Assembly: GCA_900771975.1 (NCBI GenBank) | Contig: CAAGPV010000090.1 | Span: forward strand, 62,001-126,000 | DNA: 64,000 nucleotides | Origin: an uncultured Prevotella sp. | GTDB lineage: Bacteria > Bacteroidota > Bacteroidia > Bacteroidales > Bacteroidaceae | Direction: 5' to 3' | Shown: positions 53,456-62,994 of the stretch, piece by piece | How positions within the stretch are numbered: the stretch's first letter is position 1 | How the letters are laid out: each line of letters starts with the position of its first letter | Notes under the pieces: model-generated | The model's database searches: none | Told to the model about the DNA's origin: nothing | The model's input: the letters and a program-made list of their open reading frames with translations, nothing else | Program-made: the position numbers and the translations under genes

Positions 53456-54157
53456 ATGAATACAAACAGCAATACTTATACGATTGTCTACTCGGCCGTT
53501 ATCGTGGTTGTTGTGGCATTCCTGCTGGCCTTTGTGTCGCAGACGCTCAAACCGCAACAGGACGCCAACGTGGCAGTAGACAAGCAAAAACAACTGCTTT
53601 ATGCACTCAATCAAGACCATAACATCAGCAACGAGCAGGCAGCAAGCCTCTATAAGCAGCTGGTAGTGGCCGACGACGTGATAGACGCCAACGGGAAAGT
53701 GACCGAAAACGGCACACCTGGCGGCACCGACCATGGTTTCAAACTCAATAGTGCTGATGCCAAAGCTGGCAAACTGGCCCTTTATCGTTGTAAAGTGGAC
53801 GGTAAGGACAAGTATATCATTCCCGTTTACGGAATGGGACTATGGGGTGGCATCAGCGGATATATCGCTATCAACGAAGACAAGGCCACTGTCTATGGTG
53901 CCTACTTCAACCATGAGGGTGAAACTGCTGGCCTCGGAGCCGAGATAAAGGACAATGCCAACTGGCAAAAGAAGTTTCAGGGCAAACACCTCTTCAAGGA
54001 AGGACAGACCGGAATAGCGCTCTCGGTGAGCAAAAAGGTCAGCGACCCCGACACAGAAGTGGATGCCGTGACCGGTGCAACCCTGACCTCCAACGGTGTG
54101 AGTGAGATGTTGCACGAAGGATTGGCGCCTTATGTGAAATTCTTAAACGAAAAATAA
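53456..54157 (+). CDS. nqrC: NQR subunit C
   Basis: 233 residues. One N-terminal membrane helix (about 9-28), then a periplasmic FMN domain. The flavinylation motif DAVTGAT (203-209) is standard, with FMN expected on Thr209. Conserved GMGLWGGISGYIAI and HEGETAGLGAEI surround the flavin. ApbE, which attaches the FMN, is not encoded in this window. Confidence 0.95.
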   Translation: MNTNSNTYTIVYSAVIVVVVAFLLAFVSQTLKPQQDANVAVDKQKQLLYALNQDHNISNEQAASLYKQLVVADDVIDANGKVTENGTPGGTDHGFKLNSADAKAGKLALYRCKVDGKDKYIIPVYGMGLWGGISGYIAINEDKATVYGAYFNHEGETAGLGAEIKDNANWQKKFQGKHLFKEGQTGIALSVSKKVSDPDTEVDAVTGATLTSNGVSEMLHEGLAPYVKFLNEK

Positions 54158-54161
54158 AACA

Positions 54162-54788
54162 ATGGGACTATTCAGCAAACAAAATAAAGAGGTGTTCTTT
54201 ACACCGCTCAACCTTGACAACCCAATCATGGTGCAGGTGTTGGGCATCTGTTCTGCGTTGGCCGTTACCTCTCAACTGAAGCCGGCCATCGTGATGGGAC
54301 TGGCCGTTACCATCATCACCGCATTCTCGAATGTCATCATTTCTCTGATACGCAAGACCATACCTAACCGTATTCGCATCATCGTCCAGCTCGTTGTGGT
54401 GGCTGCTTTGGTGACTATTGTCTCGCAAGTGCTGAAGGCTGTAGCCTACGACGTGAGCGTACAACTTTCCGTCTACGTCGGTCTGATTATCACCAACTGC
54501 ATTCTGATGGGTCGACTGGAAGCATTTGCCATGACCAACAAGCCTTGGCCGTCTTTTCTTGACGGTGTTGGCAACGGTTTGGGCTATGCTATGATACTGG
54601 TAGTGGTGGGCGCTTTGCGCGAACTTCTTGGGCGTGGATCGCTTCTCGGCTTCCAAATTGTGCCGCAAGCTGCCTACGATGCCGGCTACATGAACAACGG
54701 AATGATGACAATGCCCGCCATGGCACTCATCCTTGTGGGCTGCGTTATATGGATACATAGAGCTTATTTTTATAAAGAGGAGAAGTAA
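54162..54788 (+). CDS. nqrD: NQR subunit D
   Basis: 208 residues, six membrane helices. Cys30 and Cys113 (ITNCILMGRLEAF) match the conserved cysteines that, with those of NqrE, hold an iron centre in the membrane. Paralogue of NqrE in inverted topology. 4 bp after nqrC, 3 bp before nqrE. Confidence 0.95.
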   Translation: MGLFSKQNKEVFFTPLNLDNPIMVQVLGICSALAVTSQLKPAIVMGLAVTIITAFSNVIISLIRKTIPNRIRIIVQLVVVAALVTIVSQVLKAVAYDVSVQLSVYVGLIITNCILMGRLEAFAMTNKPWPSFLDGVGNGLGYAMILVVVGALRELLGRGSLLGFQIVPQAAYDAGYMNNGMMTMPAMALILVGCVIWIHRAYFYKEEK

Positions 54789-54791
54789 AAA

Positions 54792-55418
54792 ATGGAACAT
54801 ATCGTAAGTTTATTCTTCCGGTCGATATTTGTCGACAACATGATTTTCGCATTCTTCCTCGGAATGTGTTCGTTTCTTGCCGTTTCAAAGAACGTCAAGA
54901 CATCGCTCGGATTGGGCTTAGCAGTGACCTTCGTGTTGCTCGTTACCGTCCCTGTAGACTATCTTCTTCAGACAAAGGTGCTCGGTCCCGACTGCTTGAT
55001 GCAGGGCGTAGACCTCAGTTACCTGTCGTTCATCCTCTTTATAGCCGTTATTGCCGGCATCACCCAGCTTGTAGAGATGGTGGTGGAGAAGTATTCGCCC
55101 GCCCTCTACTCGGCACTTGGCATTTTCCTGCCACTCATCGCCGTCAACTGTGCCATCATGGGAGCTTCGCTTTTCATGCAGCAACGCATCAATCTCGACC
55201 CTTCCAACACCCAGTATATCGGTTCGGTGCTCGATGCAGCCGTCTATGCCATCGGCTCAGGTCTTGGATGGACCCTTGCCATCGTCTCTATGGGTGCCAT
55301 AAGGGAAAAGATGGAGTATAGCGATGTGCCTCAACCGCTTAAAGGTTTGGGCATTACTTTCATCACGGTAGGCCTTATGGCCATGGCCATGATGTGTTTC
55401 TCAGGACTTAAAATATAA
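54792..55418 (+). CDS. nqrE: NQR subunit E
   Basis: 208 residues, six membrane helices. Cys26 (GMCSFLAVSKNVKTSLGLG) and Cys120 (AVNCAIMGASLFM) are the iron-binding cysteines paired with NqrD. The signature VDLSYLSFILFIAVIAGITQLVEM is intact. Confidence 0.95.
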   Translation: MEHIVSLFFRSIFVDNMIFAFFLGMCSFLAVSKNVKTSLGLGLAVTFVLLVTVPVDYLLQTKVLGPDCLMQGVDLSYLSFILFIAVIAGITQLVEMVVEKYSPALYSALGIFLPLIAVNCAIMGASLFMQQRINLDPSNTQYIGSVLDAAVYAIGSGLGWTLAIVSMGAIREKMEYSDVPQPLKGLGITFITVGLMAMAMMCFSGLKI

Positions 55419-55425
55419 TAGGACT

Positions 55426-56691
55426 ATGAACTTTGTAGTATTAAGTATCAGTGTATTCTTGGCTATCATCTTGCTGTTGGTGGTCATCTTGCTTGTGGCA
55501 AAGAAGTTTCTTAGTCCAAGTGGAAATGTAAATATCGAAATCAACGGAGACAAAACCATCTCCGTAGGACAGGGTTCCAGTCTCATGGCCACGCTCAACG
55601 AAAACGGCATCTACCTGCCTTCAGCCTGTGGAGGTAAGGCCAGCTGCGGACAGTGCAAGGTGCAAGTGCTTGAAGGCGGGGGCGAAATACTCGACTCCGA
55701 ACGCCCTCACTTCACCCGTAAGCAGATTAAGGAGAACTGGCGACTGGGTTGTCAGTGCAAGGTGAAGAGCGATATGAAGATTAAAGTGCCCGAAAGCGTA
55801 CTTGGAGTAAAGGAGTGGGAGTGTACAGTTCTTTCCAACAACAATGTCTCGAGCTTCATCAAGGAGTTCAAGGTGGCGTTGCCCAAAGGCGAGCACATGG
55901 ATTTTATCCCCGGTTCGTATGCCCAAATCAAGATACCAGCCTACGATTGCATCGACTATGACAAGGATTTTGATAAGAGCCTTATCGGTCCCGACTATAT
56001 CGGAGCTTGGGAACACTTCAACATCTTCTCGCTAAAGGCCCACAATCCCGAACCCACGGTGCGTGCTTACTCAATGGCCAACTACCCAGACGAGGGCGAT
56101 ATCATCACCTTGACCGTGCGTATAGCCACCACGCCGTTCCTGCCTCGCCCCCAAGTAGGCTTCCAAGACGTTCCGACAGGTATCGCCTCATCCTACATTT
56201 TCTCGCTCAAGCCGGGTGACAAGGTGATGATGAGTGGCCCTTATGGCGATTTCCACCCCAATTTCACCAGTGGAAAGGAGATGATATGGATTGGCGGAGG
56301 TGCCGGTATGGCGCCGTTGCGTGCCCAGATTATGCACATGACCAAGACGCTGCACACCACCGACCGCGAAATGCACTTCTTCTATGGTGCCCGTTCGCTG
56401 ACCGAAGCATTCTTCTTGGAAGACTTCTGGGAACTGGAAAAGGAATTCCCCAACTTCCATTTCCATCTTTCGCTCGACCGGCAAGACCCGAAGGCAGACG
56501 AAGCAGGCGTGAAATACTATACAGGATTTGCTGTTAACTGCATTCGCGACACCTATCTCAAGGATCATGAGGCTCCCGAAGACTGTGAATATTACCTTTG
56601 CGGACCTCCTATGCTCATCAAGACCGTCACCGACTATCTCGACTCTTTGGGCGTAGATCCCGAAAGCATCATGTATGACAATTTCGGATAA
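55426..56691 (+). CDS. nqrF: NQR subunit F, NADH-oxidising flavoprotein
   Basis: 421 residues. N-terminal membrane helix (3-25), a 2Fe-2S ferredoxin domain with Cys68, Cys74, Cys77 and Cys109, then a ferredoxin-reductase-like part: FAD motif RAYSMANYP, GPYGDFH, NAD motif GGGAGMAPLR and the C-terminal YLCGPPMLIKTV. Takes electrons from NADH and feeds the NQR chain. Last gene of the operon; terminator 40 bp downstream. Confidence 0.96.
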   Translation: MNFVVLSISVFLAIILLLVVILLVAKKFLSPSGNVNIEINGDKTISVGQGSSLMATLNENGIYLPSACGGKASCGQCKVQVLEGGGEILDSERPHFTRKQIKENWRLGCQCKVKSDMKIKVPESVLGVKEWECTVLSNNNVSSFIKEFKVALPKGEHMDFIPGSYAQIKIPAYDCIDYDKDFDKSLIGPDYIGAWEHFNIFSLKAHNPEPTVRAYSMANYPDEGDIITLTVRIATTPFLPRPQVGFQDVPTGIASSYIFSLKPGDKVMMSGPYGDFHPNFTSGKEMIWIGGGAGMAPLRAQIMHMTKTLHTTDREMHFFYGARSLTEAFFLEDFWELEKEFPNFHFHLSLDRQDPKADEAGVKYYTGFAVNCIRDTYLKDHEAPEDCEYYLCGPPMLIKTVTDYLDSLGVDPESIMYDNFG

Positions 56692-56730
56692 GACGGACAG
56701 TCCGCAACCATTCGACAACCATTACTGACA

Positions 56731-56762
56731 AAGCCGCTGTTTTTCAGCGGCTTTTCTTTTTC
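56731..56762 (+). terminator. Intrinsic terminator of the nqr operon
   Basis: Perfect 9-bp stem AAGCCGCTG / CAGCGGCTT with a TTTTT loop, then TTCTTTTT. Confidence 0.92.
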
Positions 56763-56863
56763 ATGAAAGCGAGGAAGGAAGTCGTCGACAATCGGACTTT
56801 TCCATTTGGTTGCAGGACCATGAAAAACCGAAAAATTCCTCCCTTGTCCGCAAAGAAATACAG

Positions 56864-56988
56864 GCGGGTTTCCAATACCCTGTGTTTTAGCTTCTAAAAC
56901 CGGCTCTTTTACACGCTAAAACCGGCTCTTTCAGAGGCTAAAACACGGGGTTTTACAATGTAGTTTATAACTTGTTGATTTTCAAAAG
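56864..56988 (+). repeat. Dispersed intergenic inverted-repeat element, copy D
   Basis: Opens GGGTTTCCAATACC and closes TTTTACAATGTAG...AACTTGTTGATTTTC. Outer arms CCCTGTGTTTTAG (56878-56890) and CTAAAACACGGGG (56938-56950) pair with one G-T. Between them lie two CTAAAACCGGCTCTTT repeats. The remaining parts of the 56692-57343 gap hold the nqr terminator and the promoter of the next gene; nothing else is recognised. Confidence 0.8.
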
Positions 56989-57219
56989 CTTACGGTTTTC
57001 AATAAAAACGGAAAATGTTGAGGCCGCGAGGGGGCGTTTTAAAGGCCGGAAGGGTATGGTACATAGTTGCCGGATAGTACTTTTCCGGCAAAATGCCAAC
57101 CTTCAGCTTGGCCCAATTCTCACACTCTGGAAAAGTATTGATTTAGGATATTTCCCGACAGTTTGAGCATTTTTAGCAATAAAAACAGCTAAAATGTCCA
57201 ATAATGAGCAAACTTTTTG

Positions 57220-57227
57220 TATTTTTG
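57220..57227 (+). promoter_or_regulatory. -7 box of the four-module secreted protein gene
   Basis: TATTTTTG fits TAnnTTTG. It lies 116 bp before the ATG, so the leader would be about 110 nt, longer than most in this window. No -33 element at the ideal distance. Confidence 0.45.
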
Positions 57228-57343
57228 CAATGTGTGTGTGGCCTTTGCTTGAGGTACAGGCAGCCGACCGTCAGGTTTAAGCGTCACGACAAAAAACAGT
57301 ATACGAGAAACAATCACCGGCTGCAACATTAAACCTTATCAGT

Positions 57344-60300
57344 ATGAAGAAAAAATTCCTGTGCGCCTTTGCAGCGATCTTCGCCACATCGTTGCTTGGC
57401 TGTGGTACGGCTTTTGCTCAGAACGGGCAACCGCACTCAATCACAGCCGACGTCAGTTTTACGGATGTTCGGCTCAACTGGAAAAAGCCAACCGACGCCA
57501 TCACCTTGCAATGGCATGACGGCGATTCCTACAACGGCACCGATGGAAAGCTTGACAACCCCGAAGGCAGCATCACCTATTATGTGGCCAGCAAGTTTTC
57601 TGCCAACGATCTTGACGACTATGCAGGGCTGTCTGTTGACAGTATTGCCTACTATGAATACCGGCCTGTCTACAAGGCAAGCGTGCTTGTCTATGAAAAC
57701 GGAGAGCTTGTGGCCGAACAAGAAGCCCAGCTCGACAACTTCAAAAAAGACTCATGGCGCACAGTGCGTTTGCAGACACCTTATAAAATAAAGGCAGGCA
57801 AGAGCGTCATGTTTGCCGTAAAGTTCACCGTGGGACGCAATCTCGACTTTGTTGCCATCTGCGACAAGGCTCCCCACAAGGGCAAAGGCAACCTCTACTC
57901 GTATGACGGCGAGACATGGAACGATGACGCCCCGGGCGATTATCTCATAACGGCCTATTTGCACAACAACGCTACCACCACCCCTGACGGCTACAACGTC
58001 TACCGGAATGCCCACAAGGTAAATCCCGACCTCATCACGGATGCCACATCGTATGAAATGAAAGGCGAAGCCGAAGGCTATAACACCTATACTGTGTCGG
58101 CATGTTACGGAGGAGTAGAAAAGAACTCGACCAGCGTGAAGGTCAATTTGCACTCGGCCTATCACCAGTTGCCTCCTGTTGTGGCTTTATCCGACTCTGT
58201 CAGCAACCTGAAAGCCTCTCTGTCGTGGCTGGCCCCCTTGAAACGCGGGCCTGAAATGACGTGGTCTAACAAAGTGTTCAGCCAGGCCATAGGCGGAACC
58301 AGCAAGAGCAATCCTGTCGTTTGGATAAAGCAAGACTTCTCGGTAGCCGACCTTGCCGCTTTCCCCAACCATCAGATTACGGCCGTCAACGCGTTTGTAG
58401 GTCCGGAAAACGGCATCGGCGATGCCACCCTTTTCGTGATGAAAAACGGCGAGATAGACTATTCGGAAGCGGTTTCAGCTGCTGCCGTCAGCGCCATTGT
58501 CCCCAACGCATGGAATAAGTTCACCCTTAACGCCCCCTACAAGATGGAGCTTGGCAACGCCTATGCCTTTGGCATTTGCTACCATCATGAAGTAGACCGT
58601 CATCCCGTGGGTGTGGACAACGGTGTAGCTGTGCCTTCAAAAGGCAACGCTTTCTCTACCTCCAGCATCTCGTCGAAAGGCTTCGACAAAACCAAACCTT
58701 CCTGGAAGACGTTGTCGGCTGGAAACATCCCCGGCAACTTCATGCTTACCGCCGATGTAGAGGGCCTCAGCGAGGAAGCTACAACCCCACAGACAGTTTC
58801 TTCTTATGAAGTTTACCGCAACGACGAACTCATTGCCATCAACGTCAGAGACACCCATTATGTCGACAGTGTGAGCGAACTGGGTACCTACCGCTATGCC
58901 GTTGTGGCAAGAAATGAAGAAGCCTACGAGAGTCCGGCTACGTCTTTGGATGTCACCTATAGCTTGCCGTCCGAATATGCTGCCCCCATCATCGTCAACT
59001 ATGCCCAAAACGGCAAGGACGTGTCGTTCAGTTGGAGCTCTTCGGCCTACAACATGCAGCACTACAACACCCCCGCTGTGATGACAGGTTTTGACGAAGA
59101 AATAGCTATGCTCTATGGTGCAAAGTTCAGCAAGGAAGAACTCTCACCCTATGTGGGCTATTCCATCAACTCGTTGAAGTTTGCTATAGGTGCCAACATC
59201 GGCACATTCAAAATGGAAATACGCACTTCTGACAATGCCGTTCTCTACTCAAAGGAATATCAAGAAGGGCAGATAGAGCCAGGATATATCTATAAGACCA
59301 CCTTCGACGAAAACGAACAAGTGGTGATACCGGCCGACAAAGACCTTTACCTCGTCTACAACGCCACGCTGCCAGCAGGAGCAAAGGCCCTTGTTCTCGA
59401 CGGAGGACCCGCTATAGACGGTGGTGCTATGGTGAGCCTGACCGGTGGAGCCAGCTGGATGAAGCTCGGAACGATTGCCAGTAGCCTGAAAGACTACAAC
59501 CTTGTGGTGAGCGCAATGGCGGTCAGCAGCGACGCCTCAGCCGACAGTAAGGCCGTAACCCTTGTTCAGGGCCATGTAGCTGAAGCACGTCAGCCTTTCC
59601 CTGTGACTTACATGCGCGAGCTGACTGTTGGCAATGTCGACCTGAATGTGACGGAAGAACCTTATGGCATTGCCTCTGTCACCAAGCTTCCCGCTGTTAC
59701 GGCAAAGGCAGTGAAGGCCCCGAAGGTGACAAGCTATCGTGTCTACCGCAACGGCCAACTTGTCAGCGCATCGTCGGCCAACACCTATAGCGAGCATTTG
59801 GACGGATATGGCGTGTTCAACTATAACGTCACCAGCGTCTATGCCAACGGTTGGGAATCGGCACCCAGCGCCCAGCTCACCTTTAAGAACATCGTCAGCC
59901 AACGTGAGGCAGCTCCTTACGACCTGAGAGGGGAAGCACAAGACGGAACGCTGAAACTCTCTTGGAAAGCTCCCGAAGAGGCTCCCGAACTGACCTATCA
60001 AACCGGAAACGAGGATATTGCCATCGGAATGACCGGCTCTTCCACTCGTGAGGGCTATCATGCCATCAAGTTTTCTGCTGAAGAACTGGCCGACAAAGTG
60101 GGTCAGGAAGTTTCCCACATCAAGTTTAAGTTGGCCGACAACGATGTTCTTTCGGCTTCAGTCTTTGTGATGTATGGCGATAACATCATGTACGAACAAG
60201 ACCTTGACCTTGATAGCGTGAAGAAAGGGTGGAACGATGTAACGCTCAACACCCCTGTAGCCATTGTTGGAGGACAGAATGTCAGCGTGGGCTATCACCT

Positions 60301-60811
60301 TACCTACCAACCGGGCAAGAAGCCTATGGTGTGTGACAATGGCGAGGCTGTAGCCGGCTATGGCGATCTTATCTCTTCTTCGGCTTCTGCCGGTTATTGG
60401 TATTCATTGGCTACCAAGTTTAAGGTCAACCACAACTGGCGCATTGCTGCCGTTCTGAAGACTGCCGACAGGGCAGTTCTGCCGGCAAAGGCTGCCGAAG
60501 GAATCTCCTTCAATGTCTATTGCGACGGCCAACCCATTGCCAATGGTATTACCGAAACAACTTATGATGTGGCTAATGCGGCCAGTGGCGTTTACACGGT
60601 AACGGCTGTCAAGGCAGGCAAAGAGACTGGTGCGTCAAATAGCGTCAACTATGATGCAGCTACGTCCATATCTGCTATTGTGACAACCGACGAAGCCCTG
60701 GCTGCCGACAAGGTCTTTACGCTTGACGGACGTTGTCTCGGCAGTGTTGCCACCATTGGCACATTGCCAAAGGGCATCTATATCGTAGGAAATAAAAAGG
60801 TTGTGAAGTAA
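57344..60811 (+). CDS. Large secreted modular protein, adhesin-like, with possible T9SS sorting tail
   Basis: 1155 residues with a signal peptide (MKKKFLCAFAAIFATSLLGCGTAFAQ). The body is a fourfold repeat. Each unit has a jelly-roll-like part that begins with a related line (ASKFSANDLDDYAGLSVDSI, KQDFSVADLAAFPNHQITAV, AKFSKEELSPYVGYSINSLK, IKFSAEELADKVGQEVSHIK) and a linked fibronectin-III-like part with the recurrent Y-x-VYR-N pattern (GYNVYRNAHKV, SYEVYRNDELI, SYRVYRNGQLV, FNVYCDGQPI). The end, VFTLDGRCLG...LPKGIYIVGNKKVVK, resembles type IX secretion sorting domains of Bacteroidetes. No catalytic motif seen. Surface binding is the likely role. Monocistronic, with a terminator. Confidence 0.75.
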   Translation: MKKKFLCAFAAIFATSLLGCGTAFAQNGQPHSITADVSFTDVRLNWKKPTDAITLQWHDGDSYNGTDGKLDNPEGSITYYVASKFSANDLDDYAGLSVDSIAYYEYRPVYKASVLVYENGELVAEQEAQLDNFKKDSWRTVRLQTPYKIKAGKSVMFAVKFTVGRNLDFVAICDKAPHKGKGNLYSYDGETWNDDAPGDYLITAYLHNNATTTPDGYNVYRNAHKVNPDLITDATSYEMKGEAEGYNTYTVSACYGGVEKNSTSVKVNLHSAYHQLPPVVALSDSVSNLKASLSWLAPLKRGPEMTWSNKVFSQAIGGTSKSNPVVWIKQDFSVADLAAFPNHQITAVNAFVGPENGIGDATLFVMKNGEIDYSEAVSAAAVSAIVPNAWNKFTLNAPYKMELGNAYAFGICYHHEVDRHPVGVDNGVAVPSKGNAFSTSSISSKGFDKTKPSWKTLSAGNIPGNFMLTADVEGLSEEATTPQTVSSYEVYRNDELIAINVRDTHYVDSVSELGTYRYAVVARNEEAYESPATSLDVTYSLPSEYAAPIIVNYAQNGKDVSFSWSSSAYNMQHYNTPAVMTGFDEEIAMLYGAKFSKEELSPYVGYSINSLKFAIGANIGTFKMEIRTSDNAVLYSKEYQEGQIEPGYIYKTTFDENEQVVIPADKDLYLVYNATLPAGAKALVLDGGPAIDGGAMVSLTGGASWMKLGTIASSLKDYNLVVSAMAVSSDASADSKAVTLVQGHVAEARQPFPVTYMRELTVGNVDLNVTEEPYGIASVTKLPAVTAKAVKAPKVTSYRVYRNGQLVSASSANTYSEHLDGYGVFNYNVTSVYANGWESAPSAQLTFKNIVSQREAAPYDLRGEAQDGTLKLSWKAPEEAPELTYQTGNEDIAIGMTGSSTREGYHAIKFSAEELADKVGQEVSHIKFKLADNDVLSASVFVMYGDNIMYEQDLDLDSVKKGWNDVTLNTPVAIVGGQNVSVGYHLTYQPGKKPMVCDNGEAVAGYGDLISSSASAGYWYSLATKFKVNHNWRIAAVLKTADRAVLPAKAAEGISFNVYCDGQPIANGITETTYDVANAASGVYTVTAVKAGKETGASNSVNYDAATSISAIVTTDEALAADKVFTLDGRCLGSVATIGTLPKGIYIVGNKKVVK

Positions 60812-60841
60812 CTGCTTCCGCATTCCTTTTTCATTCATAAA

Positions 60842-60876
60842 GGTCTCAGCCTGCATAGCGGGTTGAGGCTTTTTTG
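60842..60876 (+). terminator. Intrinsic terminator of the modular secreted protein gene
   Basis: 12-bp stem GTCTCAGCCTGC / GCGGGTTGAGGC with wobbles, loop ATA, then TTTTTTG. Confidence 0.85.
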
Positions 60877-60929
60877 TTGTTGGCGGAAGCAAGGTCAGCT
60901 AATAGGGGGAAGTGGGAGAGAAGCATGAA

Positions 60930-61220
60930 AAAAGGTGGTTGAAGACCAACCACCCGATAATGTTCATAAAAGAACTGGCACTAAATATCCCCATCTCCTC
61001 TCAACGAGGAAGTGGGGAATGGATAGTATGAGGAAATAATTCCTATTTGGAAGTATCGCCATACTTCCTTTTATCTTGATAGTTTTTCCGTTGCATACCT
61101 TTATTCGCCACATGTAACCGACTTGCGATTATCGTCTTCGTGACCTCCGCGGCAGGTTTTGCATTGTTGCAACGCTACTGTTGGCAAGCACTGTCGTCTT
61201 GGTGGCCTTTTTGTTTTTGG
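60930..61220 (-). ncRNA. Candidate structured RNA (about 290 nt)
   Basis: On the minus strand, a TACCTTTG box (61226-61233) is followed by about 290 nt without a convincing gene and then an intrinsic terminator: GGTGGTTG / CAACCACC, loop GTCTT, six T. Between them are two further strong hairpins: GGAAGTAT-GGCG-ATACTTCC (perfect), and CCCCA...TTCCTC / GAGGA...TGGGG with a GTTGA loop. It does not show the conserved parts of tmRNA, RNase P RNA or SRP RNA. It could be a free small RNA or part of the 3' region of the AraC-type gene. Confidence 0.5.
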
Positions 61221-61225
61221 TGTTA

Positions 61226-61297
61226 CAAAGGTAAGAAAATACATAGCAACAGATGAATTATACGTATAGCAGTATGTATAAATTCCAGAATTTATAC
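61226..61297 (-). promoter_or_regulatory. -7 box and upstream palindrome of the candidate RNA
   Basis: TACCTTTG (61226-61233, minus strand) is an exact -7 box. A perfect inverted repeat GTATAAATTC-CA-GAATTTATAC (61276-61297) lies about 43-64 bp upstream of it, together with a TATACGTATA palindrome (61259-61268). No TTTG at 19-20 bp. The palindromes could bind a regulator or form a weak hairpin after the AraC-type gene. Confidence 0.45.
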
Positions 61298-61333
61298 AAT
61301 GTAGTGGGTGAACACACCGTTGAATGTGTCTGA

Positions 61334-62986
61334 TTAGCGTTCGCGCGCCATACGAAGATAGACAGAAGGGGTGAGGCCTGTAAACTCCTTGAACAGTCGG
61401 GCAAAGCCCGTTCGCGACTTAAACCCCACGCTTTCTGCTATGGCCTCGATGGTGAAATCGCCATAATGTTCTTGGTCGTTCAGCCTTCTGCAAGCTTCTT
61501 TCAGCCTATATTCGTTCAGAAGCGAGTTGAAATTGCTGCCATGTTCCTTGCTGATGGCTGCCGAAACATAGCGAGGCAAGGCGTCAACGAGTTCTGCCAA
61601 ACGGGTGGCATTGAAGTCACGTTGGTAGATTTCAACGTTATGTTCGAACACGTCCACCACTTTCTCATAGAGAGCCTTGGTGTCGCTTGAGCTGCCAGAA
61701 GCCGTTGGCTGTTTGGGTTTGGCAATCTGTTGCTTCAGCCGGGCTATGGTCTCATTGGCCTTTTCGTGCTCTTTTCGTGCTTCTGCTTCTCTTTTCAGCA
61801 GGTCTACATTGTTCTTGTAAATCACCTGGTTGGACAGTCTTATGCGCTGATAGGCTCTTGACAGGCGGTAGAGCAACAGTGAAGAAATGAAGATAATGCA
61901 GATAGCCATAAACAGGTAGATGCTTTCGGTGCGCCTCTTTTCCGACAGACTCCTCAGCTCTTCGGCCGATTTCTTCAGTTCATAGTCAAATTTCAGGTCT
62001 TTCACATTGGTGAGTTGGGCTTTCTCGAGCAACGAATCCTTCAACTTGAGAAACAGAAATTCATACTGTTGCTCAAGCTTTCCCTTCTTTTCTTTCTGGT
62101 AGATGTGGTAGAGTTTGTCGTAGATTTCCAGCAGATAGTCTTGTGCCTGTTGGGTTTTGGCCAGCTCTAAGGCCTTCAGGTAGAGCACCTCAGCCTCTTG
62201 GTAAGCCCCTGTTTGCGCGTAGATGTCGGCCCCACATGATAGGGCGTTCAGCTTGTAGCTCCCCGCATCGGGGTCGTTTTCTGTTTTTTTTGCGGCTTCC
62301 ACAAAGTATTGGGCGGCTTTGCGGCAATTGTTGTGTAGGTAGGCTTCCATACCTTTGCAGCCCAGCAGGGCATAGTCGTACAGGTGTTGGCCTTTGTTGA
62401 GCAGTTGTTTCTTGAACTGCCTCTGTGCTCCAAGCGAATAGTTGGCATCACGTTGCTCGATGCTTATTTCAAACATGTTGAACAACGAAGCCAACGACAA
62501 GTTGTAGTCGTTTTGCTTGATGCCACACTCAAAGGCTTTCTTCAGGTAGGATTTTACAGAAGTGTCGGTGCGTTCGTGCACCGTTTCGTCCATGTGGTTG
62601 ATGGTGGCAAGGCTTAGGTGGATGTATCCCAATTCTGTGTTGAGATGGTATTTTTCTGCCAAATCTTTCGCTTTCAACAGATATTCCATCGCTTTTTTGT
62701 AGTCGTAAAAGGTTAAAAGGTAAAGGCTGCCTATGTTTTCCATTGCCACCACCGCATATTTTGCCTTTTGCTTGTTGCCGAAGTTGTTGTCATAACGGTC
62801 GGCTACCACCTTGTAACATATTAGTGCTTTCTTGAACTCTCGGTGAACGATGTGGTTGTAGCCTTTTTCCAAAAGCGCAGGACTATCTTTCCGGGACAGT
62901 TGTCGATACTCGGTAGATACTCCTGCATAGCTGGATTGGCACAACAAAGGCAAGAGCGTAAGCATTATGACCAAGGCGCTTTTCAT
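61334..62986 (-). CDS. Membrane-bound AraC-type regulator with periplasmic TPR sensor
   Basis: 550 residues. Signal peptide (MKSALVIMLTLLPLLCQSSYAG), periplasmic helical/TPR-like repeats (about 30-340), one membrane segment (ESIYLFMAICIIFISSLLLYRL, about 362-384), a cytoplasmic coiled coil (NNVDLLKREAEARKEHEKANETIARLKQQI), a polar linker, and a C-terminal AraC double helix-turn-helix (YEKVVDVFEHN... to FKEFTGLTPSVYLRMARER; the second helix reads GFKSRTGFARLFKEFTGLTP). A one-component transmembrane regulator common in Bacteroidetes. Target unknown; the nearest candidates are the modular secreted protein and the RNA unit downstream. Confidence 0.9.
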   Translation of the reverse strand: MKSALVIMLTLLPLLCQSSYAGVSTEYRQLSRKDSPALLEKGYNHIVHREFKKALICYKVVADRYDNNFGNKQKAKYAVVAMENIGSLYLLTFYDYKKAMEYLLKAKDLAEKYHLNTELGYIHLSLATINHMDETVHERTDTSVKSYLKKAFECGIKQNDYNLSLASLFNMFEISIEQRDANYSLGAQRQFKKQLLNKGQHLYDYALLGCKGMEAYLHNNCRKAAQYFVEAAKKTENDPDAGSYKLNALSCGADIYAQTGAYQEAEVLYLKALELAKTQQAQDYLLEIYDKLYHIYQKEKKGKLEQQYEFLFLKLKDSLLEKAQLTNVKDLKFDYELKKSAEELRSLSEKRRTESIYLFMAICIIFISSLLLYRLSRAYQRIRLSNQVIYKNNVDLLKREAEARKEHEKANETIARLKQQIAKPKQPTASGSSSDTKALYEKVVDVFEHNVEIYQRDFNATRLAELVDALPRYVSAAISKEHGSNFNSLLNEYRLKEACRRLNDQEHYGDFTIEAIAESVGFKSRTGFARLFKEFTGLTPSVYLRMARER

Positions 62987-62994
62987 CTTATTTG

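Noticed and set aside
61000..61110. 49-codon minus-strand frame beginning MWRIKV
   Set aside because: It crosses two strong hairpins, has no nearby promoter of its own and no recognisable sequence; the paired structure explains the region better, though not conclusively.
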